Below, one piece after another: positions 1 through 6,040 of a DNA stretch of 7,440 bases. Origin of the DNA: Candidatus Portnoybacteria bacterium CG_4_9_14_3_um_filter_43_11 (GTDB taxonomy: Bacteria; Patescibacteriota; Minisyncoccia; Portnoybacterales; UBA2143); the NCBI GenBank assembly GCA_002791035.1, contig PFWG01000013.1, forward strand, positions 1-7,440, read 5' to 3'. Made by a program: the position numbers and the translations under genes. The notes below the pieces were generated by a model, which worked only from the letters and a program-made list of their open reading frames with translations, was not told the origin of the DNA and made no database searches. The stretch's first letter is position 1. Each line of letters begins with the position of its first letter.

Positions 1-207
1 GCCCTATTTTTAAAAACGAAGGTTTGGCCAATGGTTTGGCGGGGAGGAGCTGGCTTTGCCCTTGGCTCTTTAATTGGTCCGATCATTGGTAATCTGCTAG
101 GAAATCTTTTCAATTCATTGCTGGTCGCCTATCTGATTACTTTTGCCGTTATGAGCGTGGTTTTAGGCAAGTTTTTGGCTTGGGGAGCGTATAATCATAG
201 AAAATAG
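1..207 (+). CDS. C-terminal part of a small membrane protein, 5' end outside the window
   Basis: Frame 1 is open from the first base to a TAG at 205-207 and gives 68 residues. The peptide is strongly hydrophobic and rich in Gly, Leu and Phe. It has one glycine-rich segment (about residues 15-36, with GAGFALGSLIGPIIGNLLG) and a second hydrophobic segment (about 42-60, with LLVAYLITFAVMSVVLG), and ends in a short polar tail, AYNHRK. This is what the end of a multi-pass inner-membrane protein looks like. The next gene starts three bases after the stop, so the two are probably co-transcribed and perhaps translationally coupled. I do not recognise the family and propose no function. The start of the gene is not in the window. 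Confidence 0.65.
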   Translation, partial: ALFLKTKVWPMVWRGGAGFALGSLIGPIIGNLLGNLFNSLLVAYLITFAVMSVVLGKFLAWGAYNHRK

Positions 208-210
208 CCG

Positions 211-3200
211 ATGAAGGAGGGAGAAATAAATTTAAGGAGAGTAGTTATTGTTGGGTTTTTTATAATCTGCTTGGGGGCAGGTTTTTTTATTTTAGTATTG
301 CCAGCGCTGGCAGCCGCGCCGGCGATAAATTACGCGCCTAATTTACGGTTCTCATCCGGAGAAAAATATTTCCCGGCCGACCCGTTGGAGTTTTACTATG
401 AAAATGGACAAGAAATTTCGGGAGAAATCGCGGTTTTGAAGTATAACAACTTAACGATTCAAGAAAAGCTAAATAAGCTAACCGTTCTCTATCATATAGA
501 AGACGAAGGTGATGAGTTGGTCTATGAATATTGGTTTTTTAGCGTTTTTAACGATGCCGCAGGATTAATTAAGAATAAGCACTATGGCGACTGGGAATCA
601 GTTTTTGTTTTTGTTGATAAAAGCGCGAATAAAGTTAATAAAGTTATCGGAACGGCTCACGAGAGAGTAATTTTTGATACTGAAATTTACGCTCCATCTA
701 GTAATCATATTTGGGCCTATATCGGCGAGGGTTCTCACGCTAATTGTGTTGATGAAGAAAATGATGGATATTGCAACTTTACAAAGTGGAGAAGAGGGGA
801 AAAATGGGATGGAAACGGCCCACAAGTTTTGTACAATCAATATAATTTAAAAGAGATTACACTAGAGTACGTTACTCAGTTCAATGGGGCAACAATTTTA
901 ACTGATGTGCCGATACTCGGGATTAACTTTTTAGAGGGCGTGGATGGAAATATAACAAATTTGGTCGACTATCTATTTAGCGAAGAATTCTATAAAAAAG
1001 ATTGGGGCGGCGGTCCGCCGCCGCACGCCTGGGCGCAGTCAAACTACTATGAGCCGGAGGAATTAAGGCCGTATAGTGTTCAGATGGCCAAGGAGTATGT
1101 TTTGGATAAAGCCAATCAGGCCAAAGAAACGGCTGTCGGATGGTTAAATAATTTAGGCGCTTTGTTTAGCGGCTCAAAACAGTCGGCCGGCATTAGCGCG
1201 GCGCTTTTTACTCCAATGGAAGAATTAATAGAGCAAGCAAATTTGTTTTTTACCGGAGCTGAACCAGCGGAGACAACCAAATCTCTTCAGTTGCCGGAAA
1301 CAAAGCCGGCGCCGCTAATTTTACCGTCATCAGCCGAAGCAAAACCGGCGGCAAAAGAACCGATTAAAGAAGAAATTAAAATAGCGCCAAAAGAGGCAGG
1401 AAAGGAGACGCCGAAAGAAACAGAGGGAAAACCGGCTGAAAAGAAAATTTATTATGGCGACGGAGGGAATAGCGCCGGGAATAATAATGGCGGCGCCAGC
1501 GTTTCGGTTGAGAACGGAGAAACGGTTCTTGAGGAAGCCGCCACCACGACAAACGAAATAATTTTAGATGAAGATGCCGCCGAAACTGCTACTTCCACTG
1601 ATGAGATTGCGACCACAACAGAAGAAATAATTTTAGATGAAGATGCCGCCGAAACTGCTACTTCCACTGATGAGATTGCGACCACAACAGAAGAAATAAT
1701 TTTAGACGATGATTTAGGCGAAACCGCAACTTCCACCGATGAGACTGCTACCTCTACCGAAGAAATTGACTTGACCCCGCCGCCGGCAGTCAGTGATTTA
1801 GCCGCCGAATATGGCGATAGCCGCGGCGCGGTCGCTTTATCCTGGACGGCGCCAGCGGATGCCGTTGAATATATTATCCGCTACGCGACCTCTTCTATTG
1901 CCAGCTCTACTTGGGATTTAGCTATTGATGTTTCAGGCGAGCCAACTCCTGGCGCCGTCGGCGAAACGGAAAATTTCACTATTAATGGGCTGGACATTGG
2001 TCAGACCTATTATTTCGCCCTCAAATCAACCGACGAATCCGGCAATATTTCCGAGATGTCAAATATAGCCAGCTCGTCGCCGAGCGCTTTGGCCGAGTCG
2101 GTTGTTATCAGCGAAGTCCAATTATATGACCGGGAATTTGTGGAATTATATAATCCAACCGGACAGGAGGTGGATTTGTCCGGCTGGTATTGGTCGTATT
2201 TCTCATCTGACCGCGATTGGAATGAGCCCTATCGCAACAAAAAATTTCCAGCCGGAGCGGCCATCGCCGCCGGCGGGTATTATTTAATCGGCCTGAATGG
2301 CTTTGGCGCCAATAACGGATTTATTGAAGTCGACTGGCCGGCGTATAGTTCATCCCAATTAGGCAACTACGACGGCTCAGTGGCGATTTTTTCTTCGGAT
2401 CCGTCTTCGGCCAGCAGTTCGGCGGAAGCAGAAGGTCTAGCCATAGACGCTTTGGGCTGGGGAAACGCCCAGTATGTTTTCAAAGGCGGTCCGGCCGTGC
2501 CGCCGGAGCAATACCGCAGTTTGGTTCGCCGGACAGCCGGCTGGGACACCGGCGACAATAACGCCGACTTTATTGCCAAGGACTGGCCCAATCCGACCAA
2601 CTCTTGGGGAGATTCAGCCACGATTGTTTCGGATAAAATTGAGATTACCCAAGACAGCGTCTGGGATTTAGCCGGCAGTCCGTATCTTTTGGAATCAAAT
2701 TCGGGCGATTACCCAACCATAGAAACTGGCGCGGTCTTGACTGTTGAGCCGGGCGTCATCGTTAAGGGAGCCAATAAATATTATCCCAGTTTGCTGGTTA
2801 AAGGGGTTTTGAAAGCGGAAGGGACAAGCGACAGCCCGATTATTTTTACCGCCAATACTTCTACGCCTGCCAGCGGAGATTGGTCGGGGATTGTTTTTGA
2901 CGGCGCCGAGGCCGGCTCGGTTTTGAACTATGTCCGGTTTGAGTCCGGTGGCTACGAATCGTTCTATAAGCCCAAGATAATCAATGAGATGTTGAGAATT
3001 ATTGACAGCGATGTTACCGTCAGTAATTCAATTTTCGAGAAAAGTGCTAAAGGAGCGATTTATTTGGAAAATTCAAACTCGCTGATTTTCAAGACGACTT
3101 TTTCGCAAAACGGCTCTACGGCGATTGTTGTTTTCGGTTCCTTGTCGGCGCCGACGATTGAAAACTGCCGGTTTGAAGACAATGGCGGCAACGGGATAGA

Positions 3201-3747
3201 TGTTTTGTCCGGGGCGGCGCCGGTTATCGCCAATAATGTTTTTTCGGACAACTTTTATCCGCTAACAATAAGAAGTTCCTATCCGGAGCTGGGCGGCAAT
3301 GAAGCCAGCGGCAATAATCTAAACGGCATTGCCGTGGAGCAAGACTCATTTTTTGAAAAAGACGCCATTTGGAAGGCGGATTCGCTGGCCTATATTCTTT
3401 TTTCCGGCTCGGGGCAGGCGCCGACCGTTGCCACTGGCACGGTTTTGACCATTGAGCCGGGCACGGTGATTAAACCATATAGTCCCTATTATACCGCCTT
3501 AAAAATTGAGGGAGAATTGGTTGCCGAGGGAGCGATCGGCACGCCGATTGTTTTTACCTCCTTAAAAGACGATGACTACGCCGGAGACACCAATAACAGC
3601 ACCAGCACGCCCGCCGACGGCGATTGGAAAGACATTAAGTTTGCCGCCGGCAGTCGCGGTCGGTTATCCCAGATTATTTTCCGCTACGGCTCCGATAATG
3701 TTTTGGATATCGACGCTTTGGCTGAAGTGGTTTTGAAAGAGGATTGA
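211..3747 (+). CDS. Large exported multidomain protein: Vps62-like domain, FN3, lamin-tail domain, beta-helix segments
   Basis: This 1178-residue protein starts with a signal peptide or membrane anchor: a basic RR at 9-10, a hydrophobic core at 11-31 and a plausible cleavage after ALA at 32-34. Residues 50-225 resemble the Vps62/DUF946 group, with YEYWFF (105-110), HYGDWESVFVFVD (124-136) and GEGSHANC (172-179). An acidic loop lies between Cys179 and Cys188. Residues 355-410 are a Pro/Lys/Glu linker, and 449-517 are three 23-residue Thr/Asp/Glu-rich repeats. Residues 521-625 fit a fibronectin type III domain (TPPPAVSDL, VALSWTAP, YYFALKSTDESGN). Residues 630-755 fit a lamin-tail domain (VVISEVQLYDREFVELYNPTG, LSGW). 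Residues 810-1015 and 1050-1178 look like right-handed beta-helix segments, both with VLT-EPG-VIK and IVFT-type strands. The protein probably acts at or outside the cell surface. No sortase or C-terminal anchor is visible. ATG 211 is the only reasonable start; an AGGAGG lies inside codons 2-4, not upstream. Domain calls are by eye. Confidence 0.85.
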   Translation: MKEGEINLRRVVIVGFFIICLGAGFFILVLPALAAAPAINYAPNLRFSSGEKYFPADPLEFYYENGQEISGEIAVLKYNNLTIQEKLNKLTVLYHIEDEGDELVYEYWFFSVFNDAAGLIKNKHYGDWESVFVFVDKSANKVNKVIGTAHERVIFDTEIYAPSSNHIWAYIGEGSHANCVDEENDGYCNFTKWRRGEKWDGNGPQVLYNQYNLKEITLEYVTQFNGATILTDVPILGINFLEGVDGNITNLVDYLFSEEFYKKDWGGGPPPHAWAQSNYYEPEELRPYSVQMAKEYVLDKANQAKETAVGWLNNLGALFSGSKQSAGISAALFTPMEELIEQANLFFTGAEPAETTKSLQLPETKPAPLILPSSAEAKPAAKEPIKEEIKIAPKEAGKETPKETEGKPAEKKIYYGDGGNSAGNNNGGASVSVENGETVLEEAATTTNEIILDEDAAETATSTDEIATTTEEIILDEDAAETATSTDEIATTTEEIILDDDLGETATSTDETATSTEEIDLTPPPAVSDLAAEYGDSRGAVALSWTAPADAVEYIIRYATSSIASSTWDLAIDVSGEPTPGAVGETENFTINGLDIGQTYYFALKSTDESGNISEMSNIASSSPSALAESVVISEVQLYDREFVELYNPTGQEVDLSGWYWSYFSSDRDWNEPYRNKKFPAGAAIAAGGYYLIGLNGFGANNGFIEVDWPAYSSSQLGNYDGSVAIFSSDPSSASSSAEAEGLAIDALGWGNAQYVFKGGPAVPPEQYRSLVRRTAGWDTGDNNADFIAKDWPNPTNSWGDSATIVSDKIEITQDSVWDLAGSPYLLESNSGDYPTIETGAVLTVEPGVIVKGANKYYPSLLVKGVLKAEGTSDSPIIFTANTSTPASGDWSGIVFDGAEAGSVLNYVRFESGGYESFYKPKIINEMLRIIDSDVTVSNSIFEKSAKGAIYLENSNSLIFKTTFSQNGSTAIVVFGSLSAPTIENCRFEDNGGNGIDVLSGAAPVIANNVFSDNFYPLTIRSSYPELGGNEASGNNLNGIAVEQDSFFEKDAIWKADSLAYILFSGSGQAPTVATGTVLTIEPGTVIKPYSPYYTALKIEGELVAEGAIGTPIVFTSLKDDDYAGDTNNSTSTPADGDWKDIKFAAGSRGRLSQIIFRYGSDNVLDIDALAEVVLKED
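1555..1761 (+). repeat. 69-bp in-frame tandem repeat, 3 copies
   Basis: Copies lie at 1555-1623, 1624-1692 and 1693-1761. The first two are identical base for base. The third keeps the first 14 bases and then diverges, mostly at synonymous or conservative positions. Each unit encodes 23 residues beginning EIILDEDAAETATSTDE. A partial, diverged unit (EEAATTTN) precedes the array. The perfect identity of copies 1 and 2 points to recent duplication or ongoing homogenisation. The repeats form an acidic, Thr-rich spacer between the N-terminal domain and the FN3 domain. Confidence 0.95.
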
Positions 3748-3748
3748 C

Positions 3749-3786
3749 TTGACAACATTGCCTTCTTTTTTATTCTGCTATATAAT
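3749..3786 (+). promoter_or_regulatory. Possible housekeeping promoter for the regulator gene
   Basis: A perfect TTGACA lies at 3749-3754 and a perfect TATAAT at 3781-3786, but they are 26 bp apart, too far for one ordinary sigma-70 promoter. TTGACA could instead work with TATTCT at 3771-3776 (16 bp spacer), or TATAAT could work alone. TATAAT ends 9 bp before the ATG at 3796, and no Shine-Dalgarno sequence is visible, so a transcript from it would be nearly leaderless. The start of this element overlaps the end of the upstream gene. Confidence 0.4.
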
Positions 3787-3795
3787 TTCGGCGAT

Positions 3796-4338
3796 ATGGA
3801 AAAAACGAAAGAAAAGGCCTTTCGGCTGGGTTTGGCGGTTTATCGGGTGACCAAACTTTTCCCAGAGGGAGAAGTTTTAATTTCTCAAATCAGGGAGGCC
3901 GCCAATCAGGTTTTGTCCGACCTGGTTTTAGGCCGGAGCAAAGAGGCGCGGAAATACGCCGAAGTCATTTTGAACTATTTGCGGTTGGCCCGGATGCAGA
4001 ACTGGATAAAACCGGTCAATTTTGATATACTGATAAAAGAGTACGGCGGATTAATAGCGGAGATTGGAAGCGGCGGGAAAGAAAGGGTTGAAAAGAAAAA
4101 AACTATCAAATTGACCGAACGGCAGAAAAAGATATTGGACTATATTCAAGGTGTAAACCTCAAAAGTTTTCAGGCCGGAGATTTAGATGTTAGTTTGCTT
4201 AAACTAAGTGCTCGCACTCTGGTTCGGGAATTAAGCGAATTAACCGACAAGGGTTATGTGAATAGAGATGGACAAGGGAGGGGTGTTTTTTACTCTCGTA
4301 TAATCACGCCAAATCACGCCAAATCACGCCAAGAATAA
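3796..4338 (+). CDS. Putative regulator: four-helix-bundle (S23/avd-like) region plus winged-helix domain
   Basis: The 180-residue product has two parts. Residues 5-90 are helical and match the pattern of the 'four helix bundle' family (S23, avd-like): AFRLGLAVYRVTKLFPEGE, then LISQIREAANQVLSDL, then an Ala/Leu-rich helix (RKYAEVILNYLRLARMQNW). A basic linker (96-105, KERVEKKKTI) leads to a probable winged helix at 106-168: LTERQKKILDYIQ, then LSARTLVRELSELTDKGYV as recognition helix, and a wing ending GRGVFYSRI. The combination suggests a DNA-binding regulator that oligomerises through its N-terminal part. Its target is unknown. It precedes the sigma gene by 30 bp, so the two may share a transcript. 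Its last residues (about 170-180, ending NHAKSRQE) are encoded by the 10-bp direct repeats and are probably not structured. The winged-helix call is firmer than the four-helix call. Confidence 0.75.
   Translation: MEKTKEKAFRLGLAVYRVTKLFPEGEVLISQIREAANQVLSDLVLGRSKEARKYAEVILNYLRLARMQNWIKPVNFDILIKEYGGLIAEIGSGGKERVEKKKTIKLTERQKKILDYIQGVNLKSFQAGDLDVSLLKLSARTLVRELSELTDKGYVNRDGQGRGVFYSRIITPNHAKSRQE
4299..4304 (+). promoter_or_regulatory. Candidate -10 box (TATAAT) at the edge of the decamer array
   Basis: TATAAT lies at 4299-4304, immediately before and overlapping the first decamer, 64 bp upstream of the sigma-factor ATG. No convincing -35 sequence is found 15-19 bp upstream; TGGACA at 4269-4274 is 24 bp away. 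If it is a promoter, the whole repeat array would lie in the initially transcribed region, where a bound protein could block it. A second TATAAT at 4365-4370 overlaps the ATG itself and cannot be the -10 for a start at 4369. Confidence 0.25.
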
Positions 4339-4362
4339 AAATAATCACGCCAAATCACGCCA
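4302..4362 (+). repeat. Five phased 10-bp direct repeats (AATCACGCCA), 3 + 2
   Basis: Exact copies of AATCACGCCA start at 4302, 4312, 4322, 4343 and 4353. The first three are contiguous and overlap the 3' end of the regulator gene. An 11-bp AT-rich spacer containing its stop codon follows, then two more contiguous copies reach to 6 bp before the sigma-factor ATG. Start offsets are 0, 10, 20, 41 and 51 bp, so all copies sit on nearly the same face of the helix. This fits a multimeric operator. A simple replication-slippage tract is the alternative. Confidence 0.9.
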
Positions 4363-4368
4363 AGTATA

Positions 4369-4881
4369 ATGAAAAAGAAGGAATTTATCAAGCTCTACGA
4401 TGAGTTTGCCCCGCGAATTCATCGCTTCATTAACCTGAAAATCAGCTCAATTCACGACTCGGAAGACCTGACTTCGGAGACCTTTTTTAAATTTTGGCAA
4501 AAGAGCAGGGAAAACCGTCTTAATGATATTAAAATTGACTATCCAAAAGCGATGCTTTACCGAATCGCCAATAATCTGGTGATTGATTTTTACCGCAAAA
4601 AATCCAGAAAAGAGGTTTCTCTTGACCAGGAAGACAAGACCATGGCAAAAATAAAAGACCGGGTTGACTTGGTCGTCAAGTCCAACTTGGATTCCGATAT
4701 GGAACAAATCAAAACGGCGCTGGCCCAGCTCAAAGAAGAGCACCAAAATGTGATTGTTTGGCGCTATCTGGATGAACTTTCAACCAAGGAAATAGCCGAA
4801 ATTTTGGGCAAATCAGAAGGAGCGGCCAGGGTCTTGATTCACCGCGCCTTAAACGCCTTAAAAGAAAAATTTGGAAGATAA
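4369..4881 (+). CDS. ECF-type RNA polymerase sigma factor
   Basis: The 170-residue product has the two-domain build and usual length of group IV (ECF) sigma factors. Region 2 spans about 5-78: FIKLYDEFAPRIHRFI, then the core-binding/-10 signature DSEDLTSETFFKFWQ (30-44), then YRIANNLVIDFYRKKSR. A short charged linker (80-108) replaces region 3. Region 4 spans 111-168, with the helix-turn-helix STKEIAEILGKSEGAARVLIHRALNALKE that would contact the -35 element. No extra C-terminal domain is present. The ATG at 4369 is chosen because region 2 begins only a few residues later and no other start fits. No Shine-Dalgarno is visible; the upstream bases are the decamer repeats. The next gene encodes a membrane protein of the kind that acts as anti-sigma factor, and a matching ECF-like promoter precedes that gene. 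Confidence 0.93.
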   Translation: MKKKEFIKLYDEFAPRIHRFINLKISSIHDSEDLTSETFFKFWQKSRENRLNDIKIDYPKAMLYRIANNLVIDFYRKKSRKEVSLDQEDKTMAKIKDRVDLVVKSNLDSDMEQIKTALAQLKEEHQNVIVWRYLDELSTKEIAEILGKSEGAARVLIHRALNALKEKFGR

Positions 4882-4894
4882 GTGGATTACGAAG

Positions 4895-4950
4895 TCAGAA
4901 TGACGCTGTGGTCATTCTTATAGATTCTTCGCCTAACGGCTCAGAATGAC
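4895..4950 (+). repeat. Dispersed palindromic repeat, copy A (composite)
   Basis: The core 4921-4950 reads TAGATTCTTCGCCT, AAC, then GGCTCAGAATGAC. It folds as ATTCT-TC-GCC / GGC-TC-AGAAT. Just upstream, AGAATGAC (4897-4904) and GTCATTCT (4911-4918) form an 8-bp stem around a 6-base loop, and GTCATTCT can also pair with AGAATGAC at 4943-4950. The core recurs at 5794-5822 with only the loop changed. I recall similar ATTCTTCG / CAGAATGAC palindromes dispersed in many bacterial genomes, but copy number here cannot be seen from one window. No T-run follows, so it is not an obvious terminator. Confidence 0.85.
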
Positions 4951-4970
4951 AGTTTGCGGCAGATATATTC

Positions 4971-4998
4971 TGTAACAAAAGGGGGTTTCAATCGTCTA
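4971..4998 (+). promoter_or_regulatory. ECF-type promoter (TGTAAC, 16 bp, CGTCTA)
   Basis: TGTAAC at 4971-4976 and CGTCTA at 4993-4998 are separated by 16 bp. This matches the known form of many ECF promoters, with an AAC-containing -35 and a CGTC/CGTA -10, such as those of Bacillus SigX, SigM and SigW. It lies between the sigma gene and the presumed anti-sigma gene, where autoregulated ECF promoters often lie. Transcription would start about 5004-5006, right at the ATG at 5007 or 5010, giving an essentially leaderless mRNA. No Shine-Dalgarno is positioned for those starts; the GGGGG at 4981-4985 would be upstream of the transcript. Confidence 0.6.
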
Positions 4999-5006
4999 TA
5001 TTATTA

Positions 5007-5777
5007 ATGATGACTGATAGGGAATTAATCAAAAATTTAAAAAAATTGGATAAAATCCAGCCCTCAAAACATTGGCTGGTTTTATTGCGCCGAAATTTAA
5101 TCGCCCGGGTTGATTACGATATTGAAATTGAAAGGGAAAGAAGCGAGCGATTCGGTTTTCTGTTTGGCTGGCTGGGCAGTTTCCAATCAACGGCTTTAGC
5201 CGTTTCTTTGGTTTTCATCTTTGTTTTTGGACCATGGCTGGCGATTAAGGCCGCGGAAAACAGCTTGCCCGGCGACCTGCTTTATTCAGTTAAAAAAGCC
5301 AGCGAGGACGTTCAGAAAACCGTTGCTAATAGCGAAGAAAAGCCCCGCCTGCAGGTGGAGTTTGCCAGCCGCCGCTTAGAGGAATTATCCAGGGTGAATC
5401 AGGATATAGATGACAGTTCGGAAAAAACAGAGAAATCAAAAGAGATTATTATTGATTTTAGGGATAATTTGGCCAGTGTCAGCCAACAGATAAAAGATAT
5501 TTCGTCTAAAGATAAAGCCGTTATAGTCGCCAAAGAAACCATGAAATTAAGCGAAAATTTAGCCAAAGCCAAGAGTGAGGCGTCTTCCGAAGTCAAAGAT
5601 GATATCGCCGAAGCGGAAAAAAGCATTGAAAAGATTAACGAAGAAATTTTAACGGTTTTGACCAGCGACAAGGGAGAAAATGACGAAAGCGCCGCCACGA
5701 CGACTCTAGACCAGGAGATTATCATTTATCTGAGAGCCAGCACTAGCACGGACGAAGAGGTTTTGCCGGAAAATTAG
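5007..5777 (+). CDS. DUF5667-like single-pass membrane protein, probable anti-sigma factor
   Basis: The 256-residue product has a short cytoplasmic N-terminus (1-57) with ELIKNLKKLDKIQPSKHWL, the kind of helical segment that precedes the membrane anchor in anti-sigma-like proteins of this group. One transmembrane helix follows (about 60-81, TALAVSLVFIFVFGPWLAI). After it comes the DUF5667 signature, AENSLPGDLLYSVKKASEDVQ (83-103) and LQVEFASRRLEELSRV (115-130). The rest is charged and helical, likely coiled coil to about 215, with a Thr/Ser/Asp-rich tail. No zinc-binding HxxxCxxC motif of ZAS anti-sigma factors is seen, so the anti-sigma role is inferred from topology and from the sigma gene just upstream. 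It is probably transcribed from its own ECF-type promoter. ATG 5007 and ATG 5010 are adjacent; either may be the true start. Confidence 0.85.
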   Translation: MMTDRELIKNLKKLDKIQPSKHWLVLLRRNLIARVDYDIEIERERSERFGFLFGWLGSFQSTALAVSLVFIFVFGPWLAIKAAENSLPGDLLYSVKKASEDVQKTVANSEEKPRLQVEFASRRLEELSRVNQDIDDSSEKTEKSKEIIIDFRDNLASVSQQIKDISSKDKAVIVAKETMKLSENLAKAKSEASSEVKDDIAEAEKSIEKINEEILTVLTSDKGENDESAATTTLDQEIIIYLRASTSTDEEVLPEN

Positions 5778-5791
5778 TTCCGTCCGAGGCG

Positions 5792-5833
5792 GATAGATTC
5801 TTCGCCTTTGGCTCAGAATGACTATCTGTTTTT
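5792..5833 (+). terminator. Palindromic repeat copy B, acting as a probable intrinsic terminator
   Basis: The hairpin pairs GATAG (5792-5796) with CTATC (5822-5826), ATTCT (5797-5801) with AGAAT (5815-5819) and GCC with GGC around a 3-base loop, with a TC/TC internal loop and a GA bulge. TGTTTTTG follows at 5827-5834. It starts 14 bp after the stop of the DUF5667-like gene, the right place for its terminator. The stem is only moderately GC-rich, so termination may be partial. Bases 5794-5822 are the second copy of the element at 4921-4950. The outer GATAG/CTATC arms are unique to this copy. Confidence 0.55.
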
Positions 5834-5834
5834 G

Positions 5835-5840
5835 TATAAT
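5835..5840 (+). promoter_or_regulatory. Consensus -10 box (TATAAT) ahead of the structured leader
   Basis: A perfect TATAAT lies just after the T-run of the terminator-like hairpin. Transcription from it would start near 5847, about 2 bases before the first stem of the structured region at 5849, and would give a 5' leader of about 260 nt for the surface-protein gene. No good -35 is present at normal spacing; the best is TTGGCT at 5809-5814 with a 20-bp spacer. The position relative to the structure is the main support. Confidence 0.4.
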
Positions 5841-5848
5841 TTTGGAAA

Positions 5849-6040
5849 GTCCGGATTTTCAATCAAGGTTCGGTCGAATTTTCCCTTAAATATTGGGAGA
5901 AACCTTGACCTTCGGACAGATTTGAGTTATAAATTTAGGACAGTCGCAAAGCGGCGAAAAGCCCTCTAAAAAAGGGCAAGCGCGATAAATGGTCGGTTGC
6001 GATTGAAAATTCATCTCGCGTTTTTTCGAAGAACGCGGGA
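5849..6040 (+). ncRNA. Candidate structured leader RNA upstream of the surface-protein gene
   Basis: In this gene-free stretch several stems nest cleanly. GTCCGGA (5849-5855) pairs with TTCGGAC (5911-5917) with one G-T wobble. Inside it, TCAAGGTT (5863-5870) pairs perfectly with AACCTTGA (5901-5908), and TCCC (5882-5885) with GGGA (5895-5898). Next, CAGTCGCAA (5941-5949) pairs with TTGCGATTG (5997-6005), enclosing GCCCT (5961-5965) with AGGGC (5973-5977). A 12-bp hairpin with a 3-base loop follows at 6014-6040, then an A-run, not a T-run. I do not recognise a known riboswitch or ncRNA family. It could be a regulatory or mRNA-stabilising leader, or a separate small RNA. The stems are visible in the sequence; expression and function are inference. 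Confidence 0.4.

Noticed and set aside
1452..1736. Minus-strand open frame of 94 codons
   Set aside because: It is the reverse complement of the Thr/Asp/Glu repeat linker, with a repetitive Ser/Val product and no start signal.
3748..3795. Terminator after the 1178-residue gene, suggested by the T-run near 3764-3770
   Set aside because: No stable hairpin precedes the T-run; the stretch reads better as promoter sequence.
4302..4362. CRISPR array
   Set aside because: The repeats are only 10 bp, mostly contiguous, and have no unique spacers; no cas gene is nearby.
4365..4370. TATAAT as the -10 of the sigma gene
   Set aside because: It overlaps the ATG at 4369, so transcription would start inside the gene, and no later start would preserve sigma region 2.
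4447..4746. Minus-strand open frame of 99 codons inside the sigma gene
   Set aside because: It lies wholly antisense to a clear sigma-70 family gene and shows no recognisable domain.
5941..6005. c-di-GMP-I riboswitch, suggested by GTCGCAAAGC and GGTCGGTTGC
   Set aside because: The order and content of the conserved GEMM core (AGGGCAAACC, GACGCAAAGCC, tetraloop and receptor) are not present.
5841..6040. RNase P RNA, suggested by GGAAAGTCCGG at 5844-5854
   Set aside because: The string resembles the conserved GGAAAGTCCGG near P4, but the other conserved regions (such as the ACAGAA segment near the 3' end and the AGAGCGC segment) are absent and the structured region is too short.
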